From CAZDWZ01 sp964509425 (GTDB taxonomy: Bacteria; Bdellovibrionota_C; UBA2361; SZUA-149; CAZDWZ01): a DNA stretch of 64,000 nucleotides. The position numbers and the translations under genes were made by a program. The notes under the pieces were generated by a model. The model did no database searches. It saw only the letters and a program-made list of their open reading frames with translations, and was not told where the DNA came from. Shown piece by piece: positions 50,476 to 58,759 of the stretch (position 1 is the first letter of the stretch; each line of letters starts with the position of its first letter). Where the stretch lies: assembly GCA_964509425.1 (NCBI GenBank), contig CAZDWZ010000005.1:1-64000 (forward strand). The letters run 5' to 3'.

Positions 50476-51129
50476 CTCGGCGCAGCCGAGCCAGTAATAT
50501 CTAGTGCTCCGGCACCACGAAGAGAAAACTGCTTCAGTCCATTCCAGCGAGAACTAAATCGTCGGAGCAACTAGTGCTGCCGCCGATTAGTTCGCGGTAT
50601 TATCCGCGAACTAATTGCAGCACGCTCGGCGCAGCCGAGCCAGTATTATCTAGTGCTCCGGCACCACGAAGAGAAAACTGCTTCAGTCCATTCTAGCGAG
50701 AACTAAATCGTCGGAGCAACTAGTGCTGCCGCCGATTAGTTCGCGGTATNNNNNNNNNNNNNNNNNNNNNNNNNNNNNNNNNNNNNNNNNNNNNNNNNNN
50801 NNNNNNNNNNNNNNNNNNNNNNNNNNNNNNNNNNNNNNNNNNNNNNNNNTTCGCGGTATTATCCGCGAACTAATTGCAGCACGCTCGGCGCAGCCGAGCC
50901 AGTAATATCTAGTGCTCCGGCACCACGAAGAGAAAACTGCTTCAGTCCATTCCAGCGAGAACTAAATCGTCGGAGCAACTAGTGCTGCCGCCGATTAGTT
51001 CGCGGTATTATCCGCGAACTAATTGCAGCACGCTCGGCGCAGCCGAGCCAGTATTATCTAGTGCTCCGACACCAGGAAGAGAAAACTGCTTCAGTCCATT
51101 CCAGCGAGAACTAAACCGTCGGAGCACTA
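50476..51129. repeat. Tandem array of a 149-bp palindrome-rich unit
   Basis: The unit starts CTCGGCGCAGCCGAG at 50476, 50625, 50884 and 51033, so adjacent copies are exactly 149 bp apart where no gap intervenes. Each unit holds three inverted repeats: CTCGGC/GCCGAG; TAGTGCTCCG with CGGAGCA-CTA about 70 bp later; and TTAGTTCGCGG/CCGCGAACTAA inside GTGCTGC/GCAGCAC. Copies differ by single bases, and copies 1 and 3 share AATATC where 2 and 4 have ATTATC. Partial copies occur at 17508 and 63296. No protein-coding content is seen. A 100-N gap lies within. Confidence 0.95.
50750..50849. other. Assembly gap (100 N) within the tandem repeat
   Basis: A run of exactly 100 Ns interrupts a repeat unit after TTCGCGGTAT and resumes at TTCGCGGTATT. 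The round number suggests a placeholder, so the true copy number of the 149-bp unit is unknown. Confidence 0.98.
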
Positions 51130-51807
51130 GGCAAAATTTGGGGCAGCCCGTTTCAACTCCAAGATTGCTTCACGGTAGTCCGCCTCCGTTCGCTTCCCTC
51201 GGCGGAACACGGAAGTGCCTGCAACAAGGGTGTCGGCACCCGCGGCGACGGCTCGTTTCGCGGTGTCTTTGTCGATGCCACCATCGACTTGGAGCCGGAT
51301 GTCTTTTCCAGACTGCGAGATCATCAATCGAAGCGCCCGAATTTTCTCGAGCATAGACTCGATAAACTTCTGTCCTCCCCATCCGGGGTTTACCGTCATG
51401 ACGAGAACAAGGTCCACGTCGCGAAGGATATTTTCAAGCGTCGTGTAGGAGGTGCCGGGATTCACGGCAACTCCAGCCTTCTTCCCGAGCTGATGAATCG
51501 ACTCGATCACGCGATGGAGATGAGGGCAGGCTTCCTGGTGCACGGTGATATAATCCGCTCCCGCGTCGGCAATCGCCGCAACATGGCGATCGGGAGTTTC
51601 CGTCATCAGGTGGGCATCGAGAGTCAGCGTCGTCTTGCCTCTCACCGCGCGTATGAGATCTGCACCAAAGCTAATCGGTGGAACAAACTGTCCGTCCATG
51701 ACGTCGAGATGAAACCAATCGGCACCGGCGGCCTCGGCCTTCTTGATGTCCTCGCCGAGCGCGGTCCAATCGGCAGCAAGGACGGAAGGAGCTATCACCA
51801 AACTCAT
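51127..51807 (-). CDS. rpe: Ribulose-phosphate 3-epimerase
   Basis: This is a 226-residue TIM-barrel enzyme that interconverts ribulose-5-phosphate and xylulose-5-phosphate. Metal and catalytic segments are HLDVMDGQFVPPISFG, DAHLMTETPD, VMTVNPGWGGQKFIE and QVDGGIDKDT. It is the last gene of a run def-fmt-rpe and overlaps fmt by ATGA. Its stop abuts the 149-bp repeat array. It supplies the step after gnd, which is encoded elsewhere in the window. Confidence 0.97.
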   Translation of the reverse strand: MSLVIAPSVLAADWTALGEDIKKAEAAGADWFHLDVMDGQFVPPISFGADLIRAVRGKTTLTLDAHLMTETPDRHVAAIADAGADYITVHQEACPHLHRVIESIHQLGKKAGVAVNPGTSYTTLENILRDVDLVLVMTVNPGWGGQKFIESMLEKIRALRLMISQSGKDIRLQVDGGIDKDTAKRAVAAGADTLVAGTSVFRRGKRTEADYREAILELKRAAPNFA

Positions 51808-52802
51808 GAAATTTCTCCAAAGCGAGTTCCCAGAGGAAATACCTTACTCTTCAAAATTTCGCGAATGGGAAGTCGTTTGCGGTTGGGAAGTTGAGCCTCG
51901 AGGATCGAGACAAAATCGCCGCGTCCGGCCGCGACAATGAGCTCGGAGCTCGAACACTCAACCACCGTGCCGGGTAAAGACTTTGGGTATTGGAGCGCCA
52001 ACGCAGGAGCCGCGTTGAAAATCTTAAACATCTCTCCTTCAAACTCTGTACGGGCACCCGGATACGGTGAGGCGGCTCGAATTGTGGAGACGAGCGATCC
52101 CGCCGGTTCATCCCAACGGATCACAAAATCCTGAGGGGTGAGTTTTTCTGCGTAGGTCACGCCGGCCTCCGATTGCGGAGTCGCGGTTGCGGTGCCCTCG
52201 GCTATCTTTGGGAGTGTTTCGAGCAAAAGCTCCGCACCTTCATTCGCCAGCCGCTCACTGAGGGATCCGGTGTTCTCGTGTTCCTCGATTTTCGATCGGG
52301 AGAGGACATAAACCGCTCCGGTGTCGAGCCCCTCGTCCATCTTCATGATCGCAATTCCGGTCTCCTTGTCTCCCGAAAGAAGCGCACGTTGGACCGGCGC
52401 GGCTCCTCGCCAACGAGGGAGAAGCGAAAAGTGGATATTGACTGCGCAAAATCGAGGAACGGAAAGGAGTGTTCCAGGAATGATTTTGCCGTATGCAACG
52501 ACGACGAAGAAATCGATCTCTGGATGCTGCGAGAGAAAATCAAAAAGCCCGCCGCTTTTCTCCGGCTTCTTCAACGATAGAGGTTGAAACACCGGAATGC
52601 CTTTCGATTCCGCGAGCACTTTCACAGGTGGGGGTTGGAGCTTCTGCCCTCGTCCTGACGGCTTGTCCGTTTGAGTTACAACCGCGAGTACCCGAAAACG
52701 TTTGTCTTCGAGGAAACGGGTAAGCGGCGGGAGCGCCATCCCGGGTGTGCCGAAGTACACCAGCGAAATGCTCCTCTGCGGCGTCGTGAGGTCTGAATCC
52801 AT
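51804..52802 (-). CDS. fmt: Methionyl-tRNA formyltransferase
   Basis: This is a 332-residue protein, with an N-terminal formyl-THF-dependent transferase domain (LVYFGTPGMALPPL; FSLLPRWRGAAPVQRALLSG with the catalytic His/Asp region; DEGLDTGAVY) and a C-terminal OB-like tRNA-binding domain. It formylates initiator Met-tRNA. The N-terminus carries about 12 extra residues before SLVYFGTP. It lies 5 bp after def and overlaps rpe. Confidence 0.97.
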   Translation of the reverse strand: MDSDLTTPQRSISLVYFGTPGMALPPLTRFLEDKRFRVLAVVTQTDKPSGRGQKLQPPPVKVLAESKGIPVFQPLSLKKPEKSGGLFDFLSQHPEIDFFVVVAYGKIIPGTLLSVPRFCAVNIHFSLLPRWRGAAPVQRALLSGDKETGIAIMKMDEGLDTGAVYVLSRSKIEEHENTGSLSERLANEGAELLLETLPKIAEGTATATPQSEAGVTYAEKLTPQDFVIRWDEPAGSLVSTIRAASPYPGARTEFEGEMFKIFNAAPALALQYPKSLPGTVVECSSSELIVAAGRGDFVSILEAQLPNRKRLPIREILKSKVFPLGTRFGEIS

Positions 52803-52807
52803 GAGTC

Positions 52808-53317
52808 CTACTTGCGCAGGCGGTCGAGTTTGGAACGAAGGAGTTCTTTTCGTAACCGGCTCAGCCGATCGATAAACAGGACGCCGTTAAGGTGATCGAT
52901 TTCATGTTGCAAGCAGACCGCGAGTAGGTCGTCTGCTTCGAGGATGATCTCTTCACCCTTCTCATTGAGTGCGCTGACGGTAATCTTCGCTTTCCGTTTA
53001 ACTTTTTCCTTGATGTCCGGAATGCTGAGACAGCCTTCCTCCCACTCGACAGTTCCAGAGGTCGAAATAACTTCAGGATTTACGAGTTTATACAGGTGTC
53101 CTTTCTCTTCCGGATCTTCGCGATCTCCGAGATCGATGACGACGAGACGCTTTCCTACGCCTATCTGCGGGCCTGCAAGCCCGATTCCGGGCGCCGCATA
53201 CATCGTCTCCGCCATATCGTTAAGGATCTCGCGGATAGAGGCGTCGACGGTCTTAACCGGTTCTGCTTCCTCGCGGAGACGCGGGTCGGGGTAAAGAAGT
53301 ATTTCTCGGACAGCCAT
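52808..53317 (-). CDS. def: Peptide deformylase
   Basis: This is a 169-residue metalloprotease that removes the N-formyl group from new proteins. All three motifs are intact: GIGLAGPQIG, EEGCLSIP (metal Cys) and QHEIDHLNG (metal His pair and catalytic Glu). It precedes fmt, which adds the formyl group, in the classic order. The histidine kinase gene upstream ends 23 bp before it. Confidence 0.97.
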   Translation of the reverse strand: MAVREILLYPDPRLREEAEPVKTVDASIREILNDMAETMYAAPGIGLAGPQIGVGKRLVVIDLGDREDPEEKGHLYKLVNPEVISTSGTVEWEEGCLSIPDIKEKVKRKAKITVSALNEKGEEIILEADDLLAVCLQHEIDHLNGVLFIDRLSRLRKELLRSKLDRLRK

Positions 53318-53340
53318 AATAGTAAATTGTAGTCTCGACC

Positions 53341-54138
53341 TTACTCCATCATCGCCGGAAGGAGAACATCTACTGCGAATTCATATCCGGACTCAGTTTG
53401 CCGTTGTTCGATATGCAGCTTTCCGCCATGACGGTGCACGATCGCCCAGACGGCCGCGAGGCCGAGGCCGGTTCGCACCGGTGAGGCGTGCTTACAAACT
53501 AGAGGAAGAAAGAGATCCGAAAGATTTCCCTCGATCGGGGCGGGAAGGGGATTCACAAACCGAAGCCGGACAAACTGATCGTGCGGCTCGAGGGTGCAGC
53601 GCATCGTTCGCCTCTCTGGCTCGGGGCTCGGAGCTTTGGGTAACCTCTGGAAGTTATAGCCGTTTACGAACAGCTCTTGGAGCAAAATGGTGAATTGGTC
53701 GACGTCGACCACGACTTTGTTTGCCGTTGGAGCAAAGAAAAAATCGCTCTCAATTTCCAAATCTTCAAACTCGTAGCGTGAGCGGACCCGCTGCAAAACT
53801 TTCTCCGCCAAATCTCCCACCGAGCACTCAATTGGATTCCCGCGACGCTGTGAATAAATCATCACAAGGCGTTCTGTAATGTGGGCGATTTTCCAGGCTT
53901 CCCCGACGATGGACGCAGAGTATTCGCGGAGTTTTTCAATTCCCACCTGGCCGCTTCCCGCGGAATATTCGAGAATGGAAGCCAAGGAAATGATGGCGGT
54001 GAGAGGGTTTCCGACGTCATGCCCGGCACGGTGACAAAGCTCGGAGATCCGGTCGGGAGCAAGCCACATCTCAGGGTTCTCCGGAGGCTCCGCGACCAGG
54101 ATTTGTAAAGTTTTATTGGGGTCGGTATGTTCCGCCAT
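53341..54138 (-). CDS. Soluble histidine kinase without sensor domain
   Basis: This 265-residue protein has no transmembrane segment or PAS domain. The dimerisation/phospho-acceptor box is GHDVGNPLTAI with His40, the N box is ELFVNGYNF, and the G2 box is TGLGLAAVWAIVHRHGGKL (in part); a clear DxGxG G1 box is lacking. Phosphorylation and signal input may therefore depend on a partner. No response regulator is adjacent. It lies upstream of def-fmt-rpe on the same strand and may be co-transcribed. Confidence 0.83.
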   Translation of the reverse strand: MAEHTDPNKTLQILVAEPPENPEMWLAPDRISELCHRAGHDVGNPLTAIISLASILEYSAGSGQVGIEKLREYSASIVGEAWKIAHITERLVMIYSQRRGNPIECSVGDLAEKVLQRVRSRYEFEDLEIESDFFFAPTANKVVVDVDQFTILLQELFVNGYNFQRLPKAPSPEPERRTMRCTLEPHDQFVRLRFVNPLPAPIEGNLSDLFLPLVCKHASPVRTGLGLAAVWAIVHRHGGKLHIEQRQTESGYEFAVDVLLPAMME

Positions 54139-54212
54139 CGGGTTTGTCGGATGTTTTTAATGAGTTATTGGTATATCTGATTTCCTTTATGATGTGAAAG
54201 AAGAGATTCTTG

Positions 54213-55388
54213 ATGCGCCGTTCGCTTCTTACAGTTGTTTCCTTTCTCCTCTTCGCCGCTGTTCCAGCCGTGCTTCAGTCACGGGGCTTTCGACTTGAGG
54301 CTGTTCAGGGCGCTGCGTTTCCCATTGTCGCCGTTCTAGTTCTCGTAGCCGGCGGGTATTTCTTTCGAATTCCAAAATGGGTGCCTGTTCTCGCACTCCT
54401 CGGCTGGCTTGGCTGCGTGCTGAATCGGGAAATCTCGATCTCCGTGCCCGAGTCTTTTCCCATGCTTACGATCGCGCGCGTGAACAATGACCCGCTCGGC
54501 ATTCAATCTCGCTCGCTGCAGCGATATGGCGCCACGATTGCAAAGACCTATGACATCCAATCACCTGAGCTTCTCAGCCGGGCGTTTCGGAGTTCGAGCG
54601 ATGCCTACGAGTGGTTGCGAAGACGGAACGACGCACGCCTCGTGGTCGTTGGCGCGACTCCCGCACTGGAGCTCGTTTTCGGCGCGGCGCCCTCTCCGTT
54701 TCCATGCCGGAGCAGCGGTGTGACTATCTGCTCGGACCTTGAAAAATTGGGAAACGAGTTTAATATTTTGCTCGATCGAGAAGCGTTGGTCGTTGCTCCG
54801 CCTTTTGCTTCAACCCCGTTACTGATGACCATGCGGCCGGAGAGCATCCAGTTTGCTTCCGATCCGGTCGAGCTTACCGTGCATGTGCTTACCTGGCTTA
54901 CCGAAGGCTTGCGGCTCGCAAGCGTCGGCGGTGCGGAAGAGATAGCGCGTGCCGAAGATGCCTTGTTTCAATCCAGCTCGGCGCTCGGCAGATGGAAAAC
55001 CGCCGCTCCAGTCGCGGTCTCAAGCGCAATCCTTGGAACTCTACAGCTCTCGGAGAGTGCAGAGCCGTCGACTCAGGTGTACAATGACGCGGTCAAGCTC
55101 CTCTATCGTGCGCTCCGCCTGATTCGGGAGGATAACGATCCGGAGCTGTGGGCGATGATTGTGAATAACCTTGCGGTCGCAAAGCTTTATCGGGACAACA
55201 CCCCGCAGACGATTCTTGAATCGCGAAAGCTTCTCCGGCAAGCCAGCGGCGTGATGAACCGCAAAAAGGTACCCGTGCTCGCCGCGCGAATCGCGACAAC
55301 GAATCTGGCGCTGATGGATGAGATCCTCGCTGCAAATAGAAAACCTCTCTCAGGAGAAAAGGGCTATGCCTCGGCCACCGATACATGA
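54213..55388 (+). CDS. Inner-membrane protein with C-terminal TPR-like region, unknown function
   Basis: This is a 391-residue protein from the ATG at 54213 (a TTG directly precedes it). Three N-terminal hydrophobic helices are seen (about residues 5-22, 33-50 and 56-72). A long exported or cytoplasmic domain follows, with a Rossmann-like stretch (ARLVVVGATPALELVFG), and the C-terminal helical repeats (YNDAVKLLYRALRLI, MIVNNLAVAKLY) look TPR-like. No family is recognised. Its end overlaps the thioredoxin-like gene by 23 bp, so the two are likely co-translated. Confidence 0.72.
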   Translation: MRRSLLTVVSFLLFAAVPAVLQSRGFRLEAVQGAAFPIVAVLVLVAGGYFFRIPKWVPVLALLGWLGCVLNREISISVPESFPMLTIARVNNDPLGIQSRSLQRYGATIAKTYDIQSPELLSRAFRSSSDAYEWLRRRNDARLVVVGATPALELVFGAAPSPFPCRSSGVTICSDLEKLGNEFNILLDREALVVAPPFASTPLLMTMRPESIQFASDPVELTVHVLTWLTEGLRLASVGGAEEIARAEDALFQSSSALGRWKTAAPVAVSSAILGTLQLSESAEPSTQVYNDAVKLLYRALRLIREDNDPELWAMIVNNLAVAKLYRDNTPQTILESRKLLRQASGVMNRKKVPVLAARIATTNLALMDEILAANRKPLSGEKGYASATDT

Positions 55389-55935
55389 ACTGCCGGACTG
55401 GCGAAGAATTTTTTCCTCGGGAAAAACGTACGTCGAGTGGGTGAGGGGAGCGGAGTTTCAGGAAAAGGCTGCCGAGATAGAGCGCCTTCGTGAGAATCAG
55501 CAGATTCCTCCTGAGATGTCGAAGATCCTTCGAGGGCTTCCGCGAGAAGTTCACATCGTGGCTTTTGCCGAAGATTGGTGTGGCGACGTCGTGAAGTTTG
55601 TTCCCATTTTACAGCGGCTTGCCGAATCAGCGGAGCGGATCACCATTCGCTATCACTCGCGCGAGAACGCAAACGGCATCTTCGAGCGATATCTCACGAA
55701 CGGAGGTGAATCGATTCCCAAATTCGTATTCTTGAACGATGTGTTTGTCGAATGCGGGAATTGGGGCCCTATGCCTTCAGAGTGCAAAGTTCTCATCGCT
55801 CGAGGAAAGGCGTGCAACAATCTTTCGCGCGCCAGAGAAAAGGTGGCCGCTCGGCTCGGCGCGGATCCGAAGAATCTCATCGTGTTGTCGGAGTTGATCG
55901 ACCTGGTTCAGATTGCGTCAGCGACCGAACCGTAA
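55366..55935 (+). CDS. Thioredoxin-fold protein with a single active-site-type cysteine
   Basis: This is a 189-residue protein. The thioredoxin strand and motif read IVAFAEDWCGDVVKF: Cys72 is present but the second Cys of CxxC is replaced (C-G-D-V). The cis-Pro loop is ESIPKFVFL. Such members of the Thioredoxin_9-like group often have altered motifs. The start at 55366 follows AGGAGAAAAGGG. Two later Cys (ECGNW, ECKVL) might provide an alternative partner. Redox activity is unproven. Confidence 0.8.
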   Translation: MPRPPIHELPDWRRIFSSGKTYVEWVRGAEFQEKAAEIERLRENQQIPPEMSKILRGLPREVHIVAFAEDWCGDVVKFVPILQRLAESAERITIRYHSRENANGIFERYLTNGGESIPKFVFLNDVFVECGNWGPMPSECKVLIARGKACNNLSRAREKVAARLGADPKNLIVLSELIDLVQIASATEP

Positions 55936-55978
55936 CACCGCACGGTTTGTTTGCGAGAAGGACGATCTTCCGCCTGCT

Positions 55979-56896
55979 TTACGGAATAATGGTGAGATTC
56001 GTGATCGTCGGTGCTCCCGGTGCGGGATTTGCCGGGTTCGATCCGAGCGTGAACACTTCATAGCTATCCGAGAGCCCGTCGTTATCTGAGTCAAGCGACT
56101 TCGGGTTCGAGCCGTAGCTATAGACTTCAATACCGTCCTTGATCCCGTCTCCGTCAAAATCCGGATTGTTGATCAATGTCCCGAAGCGGGCTTCTTCATA
56201 GTCGTAAAGTCCGTCTTGATCGCTGTCGAGTGGACGGCGAGCATCTGAAAATTGCTTGAGTGTCACGGCCAAACGGTTTGCCATTACCTGATATCCGCCG
56301 CTGTTTGGATGAAGTCCGTCTTGTCCGATGATCGTAATCCCCAACCCGAAGAAGTCGATCGAGCGGCTGGGGTCCAGTTCGCGGTTCGTGTCGAGAATCC
56401 ATTTCCGCTGGAAGCTGCGTTTCACGTCGGTGAGGTTCGAGATGAGTCCGTAGCTTCCGGTATTCCGGACCGTGCGGAAAATGCTGAGAACGTTATTCTT
56501 TGTGGTGATCGAAAGCCGTTCGGGATCGTAATAATCGTTTACCCCTTGGAGAATTACCGTATAATCTATATCGGAAACTCCTGGGAATATTTGATTGGCG
56601 CGGATGACACCCGCCTTCGTGGCTTCCCCCGGCTTGCCGAGATTTCTGATTTCAATGTTGGGGAAATGTGAAAGTTTGAGACGTCCTGGATAACCATATG
56701 GTTTACCGGTGGGGTCCAGCGCGTCGCTCAGCCCAAACGTGATGGAATCACCGAATGCCGCGATCACGAGTCTCCGGTCGCAGTTTACGTCTACCAATCC
56801 GTTGATCTCGGGGCATGCGACGGCCGAGCCCGCGAAGAGGGCGGCAAACAATATTCCGAGCAATAATCTACGAAAATTGGGAAATACTCTGTTCAC
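55979..56896 (-). CDS. Secreted SGNH/GDSL hydrolase with calcium-binding TSP3-type repeats
   Basis: This 305-residue protein has a signal peptide (LLLGILFAALFAGSAVA). SGNH motifs are block I FGDSITFG (Ser51), block III GVNDYY and block V DGLHPN (Asp/His). The C-terminal part carries three calcium-type repeats: DSDQDGLYDYEE, DFDGDGIKDGIE and DSDNDGLSDSYE, as in thrombospondin type 3 and many bacterial surface proteins. It is probably an exported esterase or deacetylase acting on polysaccharide or lipid. It is divergent to the gene at 57072. Confidence 0.87.
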   Translation of the reverse strand: MNRVFPNFRRLLLGILFAALFAGSAVACPEINGLVDVNCDRRLVIAAFGDSITFGLSDALDPTGKPYGYPGRLKLSHFPNIEIRNLGKPGEATKAGVIRANQIFPGVSDIDYTVILQGVNDYYDPERLSITTKNNVLSIFRTVRNTGSYGLISNLTDVKRSFQRKWILDTNRELDPSRSIDFFGLGITIIGQDGLHPNSGGYQVMANRLAVTLKQFSDARRPLDSDQDGLYDYEEARFGTLINNPDFDGDGIKDGIEVYSYGSNPKSLDSDNDGLSDSYEVFTLGSNPANPAPGAPTITNLTIIP

Positions 56897-57071
56897 AACA
56901 AAAGCTTCCTACGAGAAAACGAAATTCAGATGCCGCCGTATATCATGGCTTTATCGGAAAACTAAAACCTCTTGAAGTCATCGTCATTGCAGGAAATAAA
57001 GAAAACGCACAAATCCTTGTGGATAATAATTCTCGCAGCCGTGTGCGGCTCGTTATTCTGGATTAAACGCT

Positions 57072-58625
57072 TTGGAAGCACTGCCTGAGTCCGATTCCGC
57101 CGTCTCCGGCGCCCACGCCGATTCTGCCGCCTCCGGCGTCGCCGGAAGGGCCGCGTCGGTCCTCGGGTTCGTGGCGTTGATGGTGCTGGCATCCTATCTC
57201 ACGGCGCGCGTGTCCGACCCGCGGCACTTTTTTCATCTCAGCGTCGGGAACTGGATCCTCGCGCAGTCTCAATTTCCAAAAACGGATGTGTGGACCACCG
57301 CAGGGAATGGAATTCCGTGGGTAACGGATAGTTGGCTTTATGACACCTTGCTTTCCAAAACCGAGACCGTTTTTGGTTGGCCGGGAATAGCGGCCCTTGC
57401 GATCCTGTCGACCGCGCTTTTCGTCGTCGCCTTGGGCTTCCTCTACATGAAGAGCGCAGGAAATCCGGTCTTCGGGTTTCTCGTCACGATTCTCGTGGCT
57501 TGCGGGACATTGGAGCAACAAGAGCTCAGCCCAGAACTCGTCTCTTTCGGACTCCTTGCGGTCGCGAGTTTCTTCCTCGTTTCGCCGGTTCGCCCGATTT
57601 TTAAATTCGGCGGAATATTCGTATCCGGCCTCTTTCTCGCGAATGTTCATGCCGCGTTTTTGCTACTCCCTTTTTTCGTCCTTTTTCTGTCTCGAGACGC
57701 GCTGAAGACGCGGTTGTCACTGGCTGGAGTTTCCCTGCTCTCAGGAATTTTCACTCCCTCGTTCGGATTGCAAATCGTGCAGTGGCTGAAGGCGCTTGCT
57801 GCGGACTTCCAGCTTTCCGTTCGATTTCAAGATACGGCTGCCAACGTGTATCTCTTCAGCTTTAGTTTTCTGGTTTTGCTGTGGATCTTGATTGTCCTCC
57901 TGGTTCCGCGCGACAAGCACGCCTTTCCTTCCTCTATCGCCCTCCTCGCGGGAATCTTGACGACCGCGGGGCTGCCTGAACGGGCCATGATTCCCTATGC
58001 ACTGCTTCCAACAGGACTCCTTCTTGCCTGCTGTCTCCGGTATTGGAGCGAGAGGAATCGATCGGACGAGCCGCAGCTCGTTGACGCCATATCGAAACTT
58101 GAGATCGGGATTAAAAAGATTCCCGCGGCCGGCGCGATTTGGTTACTGTTCTGTATCGGCATCGTGAACTATACGGCGTTGTTACGTCAGCCGGTCGTCG
58201 ATGCTTTCCTCCCGCGGCGGGCCATGGATTTTTACCTCGAAAACCGGCTTCCTGGGCCGCTGCTACATGAGTCCGTGGTCGGCCCTTATGTGGCGTATCG
58301 ATTTCAGGCCTCCGGTGTTGACTCGAAGGAGCGAGCGATGGTTGATCACCGGCTCCCGCTGTTCTCACTCTCGCAGGCGATATCAGAACGGGCGATGAAG
58401 AACCTCCAGCCGGGTTGGGACGAGTTGTTAAAGAAATATCAGCCAAAATCTATTCTTGTTCGTAAATCGACTCCATTGTTCGAGGTCTTCAGTCACTCTC
58501 AAGATTGGGAGATCCTATATGATGATGCGGATGAAGTCGCAGCGAGCGAAGAAATCGAAAAAATAAAGCCGCCGCCCAGCAAAGAGGCCTTCGGATGGGC
58601 GATATTTTGCCGGCGTTCGGCTTGA
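57072..58625 (+). CDS. Polytopic GT-C-like membrane protein
   Basis: This 517-residue protein has about ten to eleven membrane helices. The first periplasmic loop reads DPRHFFHLSVGNWILAQSQF (in part) and then KTDVWTTAGNGIPWVTDSWLYD. That arrangement is typical of a large uncharacterised family related to GT-C glycosyltransferases (D-x-x-x-H-L-x-x-G-x-W-I-L ... W-V). The only in-frame start is TTG at 57072; no strong ribosome site is seen and the first 30 residues are low-complexity. Substrate is unknown. Confidence 0.72.
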   Translation: MEALPESDSAVSGAHADSAASGVAGRAASVLGFVALMVLASYLTARVSDPRHFFHLSVGNWILAQSQFPKTDVWTTAGNGIPWVTDSWLYDTLLSKTETVFGWPGIAALAILSTALFVVALGFLYMKSAGNPVFGFLVTILVACGTLEQQELSPELVSFGLLAVASFFLVSPVRPIFKFGGIFVSGLFLANVHAAFLLLPFFVLFLSRDALKTRLSLAGVSLLSGIFTPSFGLQIVQWLKALAADFQLSVRFQDTAANVYLFSFSFLVLLWILIVLLVPRDKHAFPSSIALLAGILTTAGLPERAMIPYALLPTGLLLACCLRYWSERNRSDEPQLVDAISKLEIGIKKIPAAGAIWLLFCIGIVNYTALLRQPVVDAFLPRRAMDFYLENRLPGPLLHESVVGPYVAYRFQASGVDSKERAMVDHRLPLFSLSQAISERAMKNLQPGWDELLKKYQPKSILVRKSTPLFEVFSHSQDWEILYDDADEVAASEEIEKIKPPPSKEAFGWAIFCRRSA

Positions 58626-58759
58626 AAACTCTGCGGAACAACGATACATTTTCAGCGCTAAGATCAACAGTGAACTCTGCGCCGTTTGCCGATTCGTCTC
58701 CCGAGAATTCGACTCCTGTGTGAGCGCAGAGATTTTCTAAAAGTGGCGACGAGGTACGC

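Noticed and set aside
50723..50905. Open frame spanning the N gap
   Set aside because: It exists only because Ns were read through; the flanks are repeat DNA.
50476..51129. CRISPR-like array
   Set aside because: The repeated unit is 149 bp and copies are contiguous with no unique spacers; no cas gene is present.
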